A stretch of DNA of 64,000 nt from Antedon mediterranea (GCF_964355755.1 NC_092672.1:29386501-29450500); one strand, 5' to 3'; shown: positions 10,130 to 21,421, numbered from the stretch's first letter. The notes: generated by a model from the letters alone, not told the origin. Numbers and translations: made by a program.

Positions 10130-10455
10130 CCGGTGTCCCTTTAATATAGGGGTGACGTCCCTTTAATGTAGGGGTGTCCCTTTAATATAGGGGTGACGTC
10201 CCTTTAATATAGGGGTGTCCCTTTAATATAGGGGTGACGTCCCTTTAATGTAGGGGTGTCCCTTTAATATAGGGGTGACGTCCCTTTAATGTAGGGGTGA
10301 CTTCCCTTTAATATAGGGGTGACGTCCCTTTAATGTAGGGGTGTCCCTTTAATATATGGTTTCCCTTTAATTTAGGGGTGACCCTTTAATATAGGGGTGT
10401 CCCTTTAATATAGGGGTGTCCTTTAATTTAGGGGGTGTCCCTTTAATATAGGGGT
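10130..10455. repeat. ~20-bp minisatellite
   Basis: About 16 units of GTCCCTTTAATATAGGGGTG with or without an extra AC. AATATAGG/AATGTAGG variants alternate for much of the array, hinting at a dimeric higher-order unit. Confidence 0.85.
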
Positions 10456-10659
10456 AATAATTATTGTATTCTCGTTTCGCAAAAAAATTGTCCCTTTAAT
10501 AGGAGTGTCCCCTATAGGATATCCCATAGTACAGTTACTGTATTCGATTCCGTGAATTTTCATTATACATTAATAATTTTAGCTTTTACCGGTAGTTCAT
10601 ACTCCTTGCAATATAAACATTGATTGAGTAGATTACAAGTACTGTATATACAAAATATA

Positions 10660-10755
10660 AATATAAATCCAAAGGCAAGATACTGAAAAAATGACATTTT
10701 GGTATCAGTGGCTGGATTTCAATGGAGATACAAAAAAAGCGAAAAGCTAAATCAA
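10660..10755 (-). mobile_element. Dispersed retroposon end (same family as 831-1045)
   Basis: On the plus strand it contains AATCCAAAGGCAAGATACTG, ATCAGTGGCTGG and GGAGATACAAAAAAAGCGAA. A close relative lies at 13,150-13,245. Orientation is inferred from the position of the A-rich or T-rich edges and is uncertain. Confidence 0.5.
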
Positions 10756-11944
10756 AACGATAAAGTAAAACAGCCAGAATAAATTTATAAATGTCATCAT
10801 TGATGTTAGGCCTGCAGTATAAAATTAAAAGTACTGTACATTGAAATAACCATAGGCCTACTGGAGCTGTAGTTTGGTTGCTAACTTGCTTGCAAATAAC
10901 ATAATAAAACAAGTATACAAACACATTAAAAACATACGTTCACGTGAGAGGGAATATATAGACTTAACACTGCACTCTTTACACTATTCAGAGATTTACG
11001 CTCTCTAGCCCAAATATATATTTTTTATTGTTTAAAAAGTGCACAGACTTTCTATCTGTGCATTGTTATTCTTTTATCTATCTTGTTCTTTTTTTCTGTA
11101 TAGTTATTATTAAGTACGATTTTTGTGTGTGTGTAAATTGTATTACAGTCGGAAATCTTAGTTTATGATCACACTCTCATTTCCATGTCGGCAAACTGCA
11201 GGATTCGATTTTTATTATTATTGTAGGCCTATAAATGAGAAATAGTCTTTGTGTTTGAAGAGGATAGGATGTAATAAATCGTGCCAGGAAAGAAAAATGT
11301 TTAAATTGTTTTACACAGACCACCACCGGATTACTCCTTCGTGCCACGTACTAACTTCAACGAAAAGCTGAAACAACAACTTTTGTATATTTTATCATGC
11401 GAATACCACTCATAATATTAATAATAACAAAATGTAAACTTTTTTCCCCACAAATAACTTCCAATTATATATTTTCGGCGTTTTTTTAAAGGCAAATAAT
11501 AACAATCTATCTATTTCATCTATCTTTAATTTACCCTCTCTTCCCCTTCCTACAACATTATAGTATTTTTTGCAATTAAACTATTTTTTCCAGGATATAA
11601 CTTTCAATTAGTTAATATTTTCGGCGTTTCTTTGAGGCCAATAAATAATCTGTCCATTTTCAGTATCTATTTCGGCTATCTTTAATGCACTCTTTCGGAC
11701 TTCCTTTATTTGTAGATATTCTTATACTTATACTATTGATGATTCCGACAAAATGTACTATTGCGTATTATTATATACTGTGTACTGAACCGTGTATTTC
11801 GTGTTGATGCAGTTCTTTGGTTATCAGGATAGAGTGATTAATTGTATATTCTGCACGTGGTTAAAGAAAGAACAGGGCACTCATAAGAGAGCTCACACCT
11901 CAGACCATGCTCAGACTAGCATATGAAAATTTAAGGAAGTACAT
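10756..11944. other. Intergenic, no gene seen
   Basis: AT-rich sequence. The segments near 11,400-11,520 and 11,560-11,690 share TTTTCGGCGTTT and CTATCTATTTC-like words, suggesting an old local duplication. No coding frame has support. Confidence 0.4.
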
Positions 11945-11945
11945 A

Positions 11946-11989
11946 CATAATCCAGGGAGTTGTTATTAGTAACAACTCACTGCATAATC
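11946..11989. mobile_element. 30-bp palindromic micro-insertion with 7-bp target duplication
   Basis: The 30-bp element 11,953-11,982 has arms CAGGGAGTTGTTA/TAACAACTCACTG, with one mismatch. It is flanked by two perfect copies of CATAATC (11,946-11,952 and 11,983-11,989). Confidence 0.88.
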
Positions 11990-12124
11990 TATACATCGGG
12001 CGAGTTAATTTTTTCTTTTTCATTTTTTTAAATATCAAAAAATAAAAAATAATATATGTTTACCAAATTATACTAGCTGAAATCTTGTGAAAATCGGTCA
12101 ATAACTTTATTTATTTATTTTTTT

Positions 12125-12240
12125 TTATTTCAACAATATTTTACGAGGGTGGTCCATCCAGCCGAAGCTGATCATTAGAGACCCTCACAAAATACATCAT
12201 GACAAGACATAAACATGTTACAATAAAAATAAAATTGAAT
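12125..12240 (-). mobile_element. Retroposon 3' end, copy 2
   Basis: An inverted, diverged copy of 2015-2135, sharing the stretch with GATCAGCTT and GGACCACCCTCGTAAAATAT on its minus strand, with a T-rich edge consistent with a 3' tail. Confidence 0.6.
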
Positions 12241-13149
12241 TGAATCAAACTTGTTGTGTATGCCTAATCCCCCTAACTAACAAAAATAGATCAAAGAAAA
12301 CAAGAACACACACACAGACACTAGCGATCGACTCAACTCTTCTGCCCTTGAATTATGTATTCAGTATTATTTATTTATTTGTTGATTACTCTTTATTTAT
12401 ATATATATATACTCGTTGACATGACTCATTTTTTCTGGTGGAACTATATAGCCTTAAGCCCTCTAGGCTTATTTAAGTTTTTCCAGCACAAGTGCATTCT
12501 ACTCATTTTTTTTGTTTTTACATAATGATGAATCTTTATTTTTGTCTTGTGTGAGTTCATCTCACGTTTATTTAAATTCTCATTGGTGAATATATTATAT
12601 ACATATAAGTACATTTGTGACAATTAAAAGTAAGTGTTTAAAGTAGTTAAAATACAGGTATATTTACACAATAAGATGATTGAATTCAGTATTAACCATA
12701 TTTGTTTTCAATAAAATTTTAGATACGATGTTAATTAAAATGTAAAAATGAAAAATGGCGGTAAAATACATGATTACAAATTTTCTTGTTAAACTATCTT
12801 ATTTGTGATCTTATTTGTGTTCGAGTAGAGAGGCTATAAACTCAGGGGAGGAAAATGATGAATCTTATGAAAATAAAATTGAATTGAATAACCTCTCGCC
12901 ATTCTGGTGGAGGTTGAACAGTGACGTACACACTGTAAGAAAGGGGTCTCTCCTTTGTTAGATATCTTGGTTTTTTTATCACTCCGAAACAGTAAAAAAA
13001 CAAATTGCCAATGATTGACTGAATTGTTGTATTTTGTGTACATTATAGTTATGAAAAATGTATGTACAAAAATGTCACAGCGTAAAATAAAAATAAATAT
13101 ATTCAATTAAAATGATAAATTGGTTTGTTTTGCCGGTGTACATTATTAT

Positions 13150-13245
13150 TATAATATAAATACAAAGGCAAAATACTGAAAAAATGACAATGCTGTGGAT
13201 ATCAGTGGGAGATACAAAAAAAAAGCGAAAAGCTAAATCAAAATT
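13150..13245 (-). mobile_element. Dispersed retroposon end (same family as 10,660)
   Basis: Contains AATACAAAGGCAAAATACTG and GCGAAAAGCTAAATCAAAA, matching 10,660-10,755 closely. Confidence 0.5.
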
Positions 13246-13249
13246 ATTA

Positions 13250-14640
13250 TTATAATATTTATACAACATAAACATGTTATGTTAAATTGTTTAAATGTCA
13301 TGTAGTATACGTGTAGGCTACGCCTCTTACAATCTGAATATAAAAAAATAATGTATAGGCCTCCTATTCATGAACATGACTTTTGAAAACTACATTTTTT
13401 CCACATAATACTGGAAAGTTCTTGTCCGTAAAGTACAATCTGCCATACGATATGTGGAGTATTGGATTATTTTACACTCTTGGGAAAATAAACTTTTGAT
13501 GCATTTGTTAAGTTAGCAATAATGCCAGAATTATTAGCTTTTCTGCACGAGCAAATACCGCGTATAAGCATGGATAATGAAAGACTTACGCCCGTATTCT
13601 AACCGGACTTTAGTCGTAGTTCGAGCTAAAACTTTTAAAATGACGTCATTTTAATTCATAAACCGAACTTCAACTAAATCGGCAATCCATGGAAGATGAG
13701 AAAAATTAGCGCCCCAAAAGTTTATTATGAATTCAATTTTACACGTTTGTTCACTTAATTCTGTATATCATCATTCAAGATCGATAATGACGAGATGGGA
13801 TGGATGGATGAAGAAAATTCTTCTCATTCGTTTTATTATTTAACGTCCCTTGACTAAATAGAATGAGTGATTTTAACGTTCATTGATAACAAAACCCAAA
13901 GTCATAAATAGCATACAGTAGGGCCTAACAGTGAGATTAAATAATACCCTACTTGAGTGTGATAGACCATCGCAATACAATTCTGCAAAAAAAAAGAGTA
14001 CAGAGGATGACTTGAAGACACTTGTGACACACCCGGCCCATGACAGGAAAAAAATGGTCCAATGTAGTATTCTAACGAGGCATCTTATAGTGGGGAACCT
14101 AATGTAATTCCGTGATATTTTAATGCTCAAGTTGAGTTTTTGGCAGTTTTGAAATCCTTAGGACCAGCAGAATTCATTGCAACTGGGGGCCAATTTTTGG
14201 ATTTCAAAATGGCCCCCATTTTTTACTCAAAACTGATAGTAGCTCCTATTTTAAACCACGTACGAACGTAATTTGTGTGATAACTCTTACAATATTATGA
14301 TAAATCAGTCCAATGGTACAATTTATAAGAATAGCATATGGCAGCCATATTGAATTCCAAGATGGCCGCCATTAAAAACGTATATAATGTATGCATTTTA
14401 TAGTCGGGGTCGACCTCGTGTATTTCCGTAGGATTTTAATGCCCAAAGTGAGATTTCACTTCTTTAATAGGTGCTAGGATACCAAATATGCTAACAAATT
14501 TTCACGATCCCGTAACCATGGTAACAGTCCCAAGATCAAAATGGCGCCCAATTGGCCCTATGATCTATCTCCGTATCCCTGGACTAACTTTTAACCAATT
14601 GGTGGATCGATCAGTGTGAGTTAGCAATAATAGTTTACAG
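13250..14640. other. Intergenic sequence upstream of the THAP gene
   Basis: No gene seen. 14,130-14,560 contains repeated phrases of the type AAGATGGCCGCC, CAAAATGGCCCCC and AAAATGGCGCCC, which look like an old dispersed repeat. 13,590-13,700 contains a CGTATTCTAACCGGACTTTA motif typical of a transposon end, but I could not find its partner. Confidence 0.4.
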
Positions 14641-14697
14641 CGAACGTATATGAAATAAAATAGAGGGCGATGTATTACAATTTTTGACTCGCGATCA

Positions 14698-14759
14698 TCG
14701 CGAGACGACGACGAAGACGACACACCGAACGAGACAATTGAGAGTTGGGGGCCATTTTG
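14698..14759 (+). promoter_or_regulatory. Probable core promoter of the THAP gene
   Basis: TCGCGAGA (14,698-14,705) matches the TCTCGCGA promoter element, and GGCCATTTTG (14,750-14,759) is the complement of a YY1-type CAAAATGGCC site. Both lie within 85 bp upstream of the start codon. There is no TATA box at the expected place. Both motifs are typical of TATA-less metazoan promoters; function is inferred. Confidence 0.45.
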
Positions 14760-14779
14760 TTTCCTTTTTTGCAGACAAA

Positions 14780-14938
14780 ATGCCGGGATGCAGTGTTGTT
14801 GGATGCAAAACTCGTCGTAAAAAAGGTTTAACAATAAGATTGCATAGATTTCCAGCTAATCCAATTAGAAGAAAACACTGGCAAGAAAATGTTGGGCGGA
14901 AGGGATGGATTCCTAAAAAAAATAGTTTAATTTGTCAG
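14780..14938 (+). CDS. THAP gene exon 1
   Basis: 53 codons, MPGCSVVGCK to LICQ, ending in phase 0 at CAG|GTACAA. The ATG at 14,780 is chosen because Met-Pro-x-Cys is the usual THAP start; the open frame further upstream (from 14,684) has no THAP features. Confidence 0.88.
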
Positions 14939-17900
14939 GTACAAAAATACTCTGCTGAGTTTTGAAGGGAAGAAGGGGGCCCTTCCTGACTGCCTGCCTG
15001 CTGCTGTGTACTCCTGTTGTTGACGTTGTTGAGCCTGACTAGCCGGCTGGCCGCGATCAAAATAGGCTACTAGCTAGCTTAGGCCTAGTCTTAACTTTAT
15101 AGGCCTATGGCTATGCCTACCCAAAGCTAGGCATAGAGCTTGCTTGACTAGCCTGGCCTAGGCCTACTACTACTAGGCCTAGAGACTATCATCAGTATCA
15201 TGCTAGCTAGAAAGAGGGAGGCTAGGAAGTAGGCCTACTACTCTAGTCTAGGCTAGCCTCCTAGCCTACTACTAGATCCTAGGGCCTAGGCTAGGCCTAG
15301 AAGGTAGTTTTTAGTACAGCTTAATAATAATAGGAGGGCGCTATTGACATTGACTTTATTAAAGTTTTCATTTTATCTTGCATTTCTATTAATTAAAAAT
15401 TAGGCCTTCTTTGTTGAACAGAAAGGGCTATAAATTATAATTAATTTCAATAGGCTAATTAATTCCTAAGCGTGATTAAAAATTTCAATATAGTACAGTA
15501 TTAGTAAATTATAAATAGAAAATTTGAATGGTTTGTTTATGTATTTGTCCTAAAGTTAAACGCACACATTCATTTTACAGTATTGTTGTATAAAGTCTAG
15601 TAATTTACTTAACATTTTCTTTACCAGGCACATTTTGATGATGATCAATTTGAGAAAAATCGAACAGATGGAAAACGAAATCTTAAATTCAATGCAGTAC
15701 CAACAATTTTTCCGCATGGTCGACACCTACGAAAGCCATTAAAGAGAACGTACATAGCTCATAATAGTGGACTCAAGTTGAAGATTCCGGAGAGAGTGAC
15801 TGCCGACCATAATTACTGCGCTAAAGATATGCCATCTGAAAGACCTGGAAGAGCTAGGCCCCCTAGGTCACCTCTCAAACTAGGTTTGTACTATGAACAA
15901 AATATTTACAGTAGGAGCTTCATTTTAAGTAATAAAAATAGTCGCTTTTGTAGAGAGAATGAACATGTATGGCAATTGTCTCACAGCCATGGCTTTGTGG
16001 TTTGTTGTTAAATTGCGCCCTCAATGTAAGAAAATAACACTATTTATGTAATAAATTACGTTGTTTTATGCGTACGTAAACTCCAGGGAACGTAAAATCA
16101 GAGTATGTAAAACAAAGGTTCTACTAGCAGATATTGGATTAGTATTATTTTTTTCTTTGATTGAATAACTGCCTTGCCACATAAATATACATGTGACACA
16201 ATATTATATTTTATAACATGCCTGATTGTATTTTTGATTGGTTTTTATTATGCATCATGCGTCGGAAAAGTGATATCTAATGGTGATAATTAATACGCTC
16301 TATAAATGCACGTTCAGCTTTTCGTTGTCTGACCTTGACTGATGCGCTTTCAAAATCAACTTGTTGTGTGCGCCGTCTATAACTGTTGTACTCTGCATCC
16401 AAAGTTGAAGAACTGCCATTTTTAATGGCCTACTGTAGCTCCCAGCCTAGAATTTTTCAATGATTTACAATGTATAAATTGTATAAATTATTTGTTGAAT
16501 ATAGAATAACAACAAATTTCAATTTAATATAGCGCAAAATGCAGGGCGCTCCTAATTATTGAAAAATCAACAGAAAAGAAAAGTCAAACGATTAATGAAG
16601 AAAAATTTGACTGGCAATATTTTCAACTTGGCTCCACCTCATTATTAAAAATAGAGCAGTAAATTTGTCAACTTGTATAATATTCTCATCATCACATTCA
16701 TTATCATTTTGATTCACAATTATTATTTCTTCACTTCTATATATTTTTTTTATTTTAGAATTTGATAAGTCATCTTATCCATGGCTACGGAAATCAACCA
16801 CTAAAACCAAAAATTCCAAAAGATCCAGCTATAAAAGTTCAAATCAAACCAACACTCAAAATCTGGCTCACATGGACAGTCAAAATCTGCGTAATATTGA
16901 CGCGCAACATTCTGTTCACACTGACCAACAGCATTCTGTTCACACTGGCACTCAAAATCTGGCTCATATTGACAATGAGGATCATACCTACAGTGACACT
17001 CAAAATTGTATTCACACAGAAAATCAAAATAGCGAAAATCTGATTGAAACTGACAATAAATGTGGAAAGGAGGAACACTCATTTTCAAGACCGAATTCCG
17101 AATCAAATTCAGAAATGATAGAAGAGCTCAAAACATCTCTTCGTAAATCTGAGAGAAAATGCGAGAAGTTGATAAAAGAAAGAGAAATACTGACAGCTGC
17201 TTTTAAGAAGTTTTTTGCAGAGGACCAATTGAAGGCCCTCGCTACAGGTGGTTTACATGGCATTGAATGGACGAGTGAAACTATTAAGAAAACGATGGAA
17301 TTGAAGTCTATTTGTGGACGAAAAGGTTATCGATATCTTTTGGCTAAAAACTACCTGTTTCCTTCCGAAAGAACTTTACAACGAAGAATAAGACGTAAGT
17401 AATGTTGAATTTGCATATTAGAAATGTGTATGTAAATTAGCATGCCTAATTAACATAAAGTAATATGGTTATCCCAACTTGTATAAGTGTGCATGTTTTA
17501 ACATAAATTCAAAAGTTTTTACCAATAATTTGCATTTTTTATGTACTTGTGCAATGATGACACATTTTTTTAAGATAAGGTAATTTCATTAAAGGAGAAC
17601 TATTTATCAGAAAGGCATATAGTCGACCTTTCCAATAAACAATTTATGCATGGTTGATGGTGCCAATAGCCTCATCCCATAATAATATTAATATCAAATA
17701 ATAATAAAATCTTTATTTTAAAACGGAGGCTCGTTCACAACAAAATGTGTTCTTCCACGATGCCGTATGAAAGAAATAAAACTACAATATCACAATTATC
17801 AAACTGATGAACAAAATGTATTTATCAGTATGTAAAGTAAATATTTGTTTTTCCAGAAGAGAAAAAAGAAAAGGAGGAGAAAGCTATGGATGAAAAAGCA

Positions 17901-18626
17901 AAGATTGGAGAAAGATATGAACCAGGCACCCAAAATGTAGATGGTGCTCATGTCAGTTCACCATCATCAGATATGGTTGTCCTAAGACTTCTAGACAGTG
18001 AAAACGGCACTGTACAGGACTTGGCTTGTAACGATGAAAATGTCTTAGCTTTGTTTGGGATCACAAGGACAATAGGAGATGGACAAATTGTACCAGAAAG
18101 TGCTACCAATGGAAGAGATGAGACTACAGAGCATATTCTCCCTGATGAATTAATTAAAATATGTCAAAGTGAGGAATTTCTACAGACTAATAGTGAAGGA
18201 ATGACATTTGAAATTGGAGACATTTCGACAAATAATGACAATGTTGTATTAGGGACTAGGCAGTGTTTACAGCAGCAAGCCAATAATGGAACTAGTATAT
18301 CTGGAATACAGCAACAAAACAGTGCAAGTTGCAGTGATGTTTTGCCTGTAGTACTGCAACAACCCACTCTGGGTCACAGTACTGATTCACCTGTAACTAA
18401 TATGGTCTCTTCCAGTAATTCTCTCTCCACAACCATAGATACAGAAACTGAAGTGGTTGTGACAGCTGATTTTCTTGAGCCAAATGGCCCTTTGGTTGAA
18501 GTCCTTGCCATTCCTTATATGATGGAGAGTAGTATAGTAGACGGTGCTAGCCACGAAGCTGTCTATGCGTCTATCCAGGACCAGTGCAGTAACATGCTAT
18601 TGCAACAACATCCAAAACATTCATAG
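14780..18626 (+). CDS. THAP-domain protein derived from a P-element-type transposase (4 exons, 606 aa predicted)
   Basis: Joining exons 14,780-14,938, 15,628-15,883, 16,759-17,394 and 17,857-18,626 keeps one frame through three GT-AG introns. The product is 606 aa. Residues 1 to about 88 are a THAP zinc finger: Cys4, Cys9, Trp34, Cys52, His55, then AVPTIF at 76-81. Residues about 180-235 are a His/Gln/Asn-rich degenerate repeat, 256-291 a charged coiled coil. Residues 292-351 (LATGGLHGIEW ... GRKGYRYL ... SERTLQRRI) match the helix-turn-helix region of P-element and THAP9 transposases. The last 255 residues are acidic and Gln/Ser-rich, with no RNase-H-like catalytic region. A nuclear DNA-binding protein, probably domesticated, is the best reading; its targets are unknown. 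Codon phase is intact, with no internal stops. The 3' UTR contains an ~85-bp tandem repeat. Confidence 0.85.
14939..15627 (+). other. THAP gene intron 1, TAGGCCTA-rich
   Basis: 15,040-15,310 is packed with overlapping TAGGCCTA, CTAGGC and GCTAGC words. The remainder is AT-rich. No feature beyond the splice sites. Confidence 0.7.
15628..15883 (+). CDS. THAP gene exon 2
   Basis: Begins AHFDDDQFE, supplying the His of the C2CH zinc site, then NAVPTIF. The basic tail ends at CTAG|GTTTGT, leaving one base over. That phase matches exon 3. An alternative donor at 15,866 would break the frame. Confidence 0.82.
15884..16758 (+). other. THAP gene intron 2
   Basis: AT-rich. Near 16,074-16,096 two ACGTAAA 7-mers flank a 9-bp CTCCAGGGA. 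A T-rich tract precedes the acceptor at 16,757. Confidence 0.6.
16759..17394 (+). CDS. THAP gene exon 3
   Basis: Encodes the repeat-rich linker, the coiled coil and the P-element-type helix-turn-helix. Acceptor TTTTAG|AA, donor AGAC|GTAAGT, phase 2 in and 1 out. Open frames on the opposite strand here are shadows. Confidence 0.88.
17395..17856 (+). other. THAP gene intron 3
   Basis: AT-rich, no feature other than consensus splice sites (GTAAGT ... TTTTTCCAG). Confidence 0.7.
17857..18626 (+). CDS. THAP gene exon 4 (terminal)
   Basis: Starts with a charged stretch (EKKEKEEKAMDEK), then an acidic, Ser/Gln/Asn-rich tail to TAG at 18,624-18,626. No catalytic motif is visible. It has fewer features than exon 3, and its function is unknown. 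Confidence 0.85.
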
Positions 18627-18835
18627 AGATACAGCCATAGAGGTAGTATTAAACAACTAGAGAGTCAACTCCAACACAAGGCAACACATTCATAAATATC
18701 TTGAGATACAGCCATATAGCTAGTATTAAACAACTAGAGAGTCAACTCCAACACAAGGCAACACATTCATAAATATCTTGAGATACAGCCATATAGAGGT
18801 AGTATTAAACAACTAGAGTGTCGCTCTAACATTGC
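18618..18835. repeat. ~85-bp tandem repeat in the THAP gene 3' UTR
   Basis: Nearly three copies of a unit with GAGATACAGCCATA, TAGTATTAAACAACTAGAGA and GTCAACTCCAACACAAGGCA. A fragment with AGAGAGTCAACTCCAACA recurs at 61,407-61,425 in a MIB2 intron. An AATAAA at 19,194-19,199 could serve as a poly(A) signal. Confidence 0.8.
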
Positions 18836-18990
18836 AGTAACACTGAAGAAAACCAAGCTGAAGAAATGAGTCTAAAAAATCTTAAATCATATTCCAGAGA
18901 GTGCAAACAAAAATAACATTTTTATTGAAGTTTTGAATAACTTTTTGAGAGCACTATTTTTGCAATAGTACCCAGGCAAAGGTAAATAGG

Positions 18991-19178
18991 TTAAAGGGTC
19001 TTTCACACCTGTTCCGGCACGGTTCCGGTCCGGCGCCGGAAAATCCAATCGAACGCCAATGTTTCGTTTTCACGCGGCTACGCACATATCGATTGGCGCA
19101 TAGCCGCGTGAAAACGAAACATTGATGTTCGATTCGCCGGACCGGAACCGTGCCAGAACAGGTGTGAAAGACCCTTAA
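18991..19178. mobile_element. Near-perfect palindromic MITE, TTAA-flanked
   Basis: Arms of about 85 bp starting at TTAA plus GGGTCTTTCACACCTG, then GGCACGGTTCCGGTCCGG, meet around a ~10-bp loop near 19,082-19,092. TTAA lies at both ends. This is a GC-rich hairpin in AT-rich surroundings. TTAA target sites are typical of piggyBac and Kolobok elements, so it is probably a non-autonomous member of one of them. Confidence 0.8.
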
Positions 19179-19448
19179 TACAACTGCAATAATAATAAAG
19201 AAAATAAACGGGTGGAAAAGTATACAAAAAATGTCTAATAGATGGATGGTACATATTCTATGGAGAGATGGATGGTGGATATATAACAGAATGAATGGAT
19301 AATTGGATTGATAGATGGATGGAGTTAATATCATTAAGAAAATGATACTGTATTATCTAATGTGTTAACATAAGTAAGGTTCTGTTAATAAACAATATTG
19401 ATTGAAATTTAAAATACTGGCATTTTTTTTTCTGTTTTTACTGTTTAC

Positions 19449-20163
19449 TAAAGCTATTTCTACACTATCAAACTAGTTTGAGAAAAAAAGTATCATATGC
19501 CCAAATATGGTAGTGATATGCCCAAATATGGTAGTGGTATGACATGTCCATATATGGACACATCATATTTTTTTTATCACATGAAGTTTGATAGGGGTAT
19601 TGCTAAACACCGCAAACCCCGCAAACCTCCAAAAAAACATAGCAAACCCCATCGAACCAACATAAAAGTGATTGAATCATGTAGTGTACAACCCACTGGG
19701 TATATCCATGTAAAAAAAATAATACATTTTTACTGTTAACTAATTATTTTTGGGGTAAAACATCATTTTTTGGTAAAAAATGATTGCGAATTTTTAACCA
19801 AAAAATGATGTTTTATCCCCAAAAAAGTAGTTAACAGTAGAAATTTAATAATTTATATACCCAGTCGGTCGTACACTACATTATTCAATCACTTTTATGT
19901 TGGTTCGGTGGGGTTTGCTATGGTTTTTTGGAGGTTTGCTGGGTTTAGCAATCATTTTTGACCAAAAAATGATGTTTTACCCCAAAAATAAGTTGTTAAC
20001 AGTAGAAACTTAATATTTTTTTTTACATGGATATACCCAGTGGGTTGTATACTACATGATTCAATCACTTTTATGTTGGTTCGATGGGGTTTGCTATGTT
20101 TTTTTGGAGGTTTGCGTTTGCGGGGTTTGCGGTGTTTAGCAACACCCGTTTGATAGTGTAACC
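19449..20163. mobile_element. Large compound MITE with nested inverted repeats
   Basis: Outer ends CTACACTATCAAACTAGTTT and CGTTTGATAGTGTA belong to the CTACACTATCAAAC family. Inside, a ~150-200-bp module appears three times in alternating orientation. The module contains CAAACCTCCAAAAAAACATA, GTGATTGAATCATG, GTATATCCATGTA and GGGGTAAAACATCATTTTTT. Internal centre near 19,790. No coding sequence. Confidence 0.75.
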
Positions 20164-21250
20164 AGGTACGTGTAACCGCGAAAAAACATAAATATTAATA
20201 GCGCCCTCTATAATTAAGAGAAAGTTGTTGTAGACGTCGTTAAGTTGTTCATTTTATGACAGGGTTTTTTTTCGATTGCATTTGAACCTGTAATTCAATG
20301 GTGGTTGAAAAAGTATAAAAATCAATTAACACTAACACACAATGTTGGTCTACCTCTATTATTATTTAAAAACATGAAATGCGAAGTAATTTTAGGGCGG
20401 TGATCGCTTCTTCTTGGTCGTGCTCTCCCCTATGATAAAATGATAGGCATATGAACTGATATCTGTATAATTGGTTATTATTAGTGCCTAATTCAAAGTA
20501 ACGGAGAACAGACTACTTTAATTTTATGTCAGCGCTTCCCTGTTAAAAACCAGGATTCGCCTCGCGAGTCTGCCAATTCAACTGTTATTATTAATATTAC
20601 GGATGTTATATCGATCCTAATTTGTTTTAATCTTTATCGCGAAAACACGGATCTTTGGCAGTGCCTAATGGATTATAAAGAACTGAAATATTTTAACTAC
20701 TTCACGGAATGTAAATAGAAAACAAAGAAATAATCACAAGCAAACAAGACTTTATTTAAATTTATTAAAATAAAGTAAACGGAAAACTTCGACGTAGTTT
20801 TATCCCTTTCGCAATAGGCTAATGATTGTGTAATTAACAATCAACGCTATTTTACAATTTATTTAAATCTGAAATATTGTAAATCATGATTTATACTACA
20901 CATTGCAAATAACGAAAACGATACAGTCAGCAAGTAAAATATGCCATCTGAGTAGGCCACAAATAAACTAAATTCTTTTTTTTCATTTCATTTCCTTGTC
21001 TTGTAATTTAATTTAATTTAATGGAAGGGCAAAATTTAGTTGAATTTATTATTGCACTGCGGAAAACTAGCTGTAAATCCGGGATGAACATTTTAATTAA
21101 TTGTAAAATAAACATACATTAAAATCGTCTTCTATCTAACAGCATAGCAGAATTCATAAAATATTAAAGGGGAGTTTCCCTTTCGACGATTGCACAAAAT
21201 TCAACACATGGAAAAAAACATAAGTTACTTTATGGCGCATGCTCAGATCA
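20164..21250. other. Intergenic between THAP gene and MIB2
   Basis: AT-rich, no coding frame or clear repeat. Confidence 0.5.
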
Positions 21251-21255
21251 ATCAC

Positions 21256-21421
21256 AACCAATGAATAAACTGTTTTGGTCGGAAAATGGCGGATGTGTAG
21301 ATAGGTTGGTCTAAAAGGTCAGGTTTACGAATACACTGCTGTTCTACCTGTATAATTCTGTGGTGAGTTGACAATTCAGTTTACAGCACAACGCACATGT
21401 GTTTCTTTGGTGCATTTAAAT
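21256..21421 (+). promoter_or_regulatory. MIB2: Probable MIB2 promoter / 5' UTR
   Basis: A CCAAT box (21,258-21,262) and a YY1-type AAAATGGCGG (21,283-21,292) lie 130-165 bp before the proposed start codon at 21,422. No TATA box is seen. The arrangement is typical of a housekeeping-style promoter; no direct evidence for the start site. Confidence 0.4.

Noticed and set aside
10130-10455. CRISPR-like array
   Set aside because: Units are contiguous tandem repeats without unique spacers, and the genome is eukaryotic.
14684-14779. Earlier start codon for the THAP protein
   Set aside because: The upstream residues are unrelated to THAP proteins, and the Met-Pro-x-Cys start at 14,780 fits the family.
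16074-16096. ACGTAAA direct repeats around CTCCAGGGA, as another 7-bp-duplication event
   Set aside because: The 9-bp centre does not start with CAGGGAG or CATGGAG and is not a palindrome. One such match could be chance.
16801-17106. Minus-strand frames opposite THAP exon 3
   Set aside because: Shadows of the coding exon; the plus strand joins in phase with the neighbouring exons.
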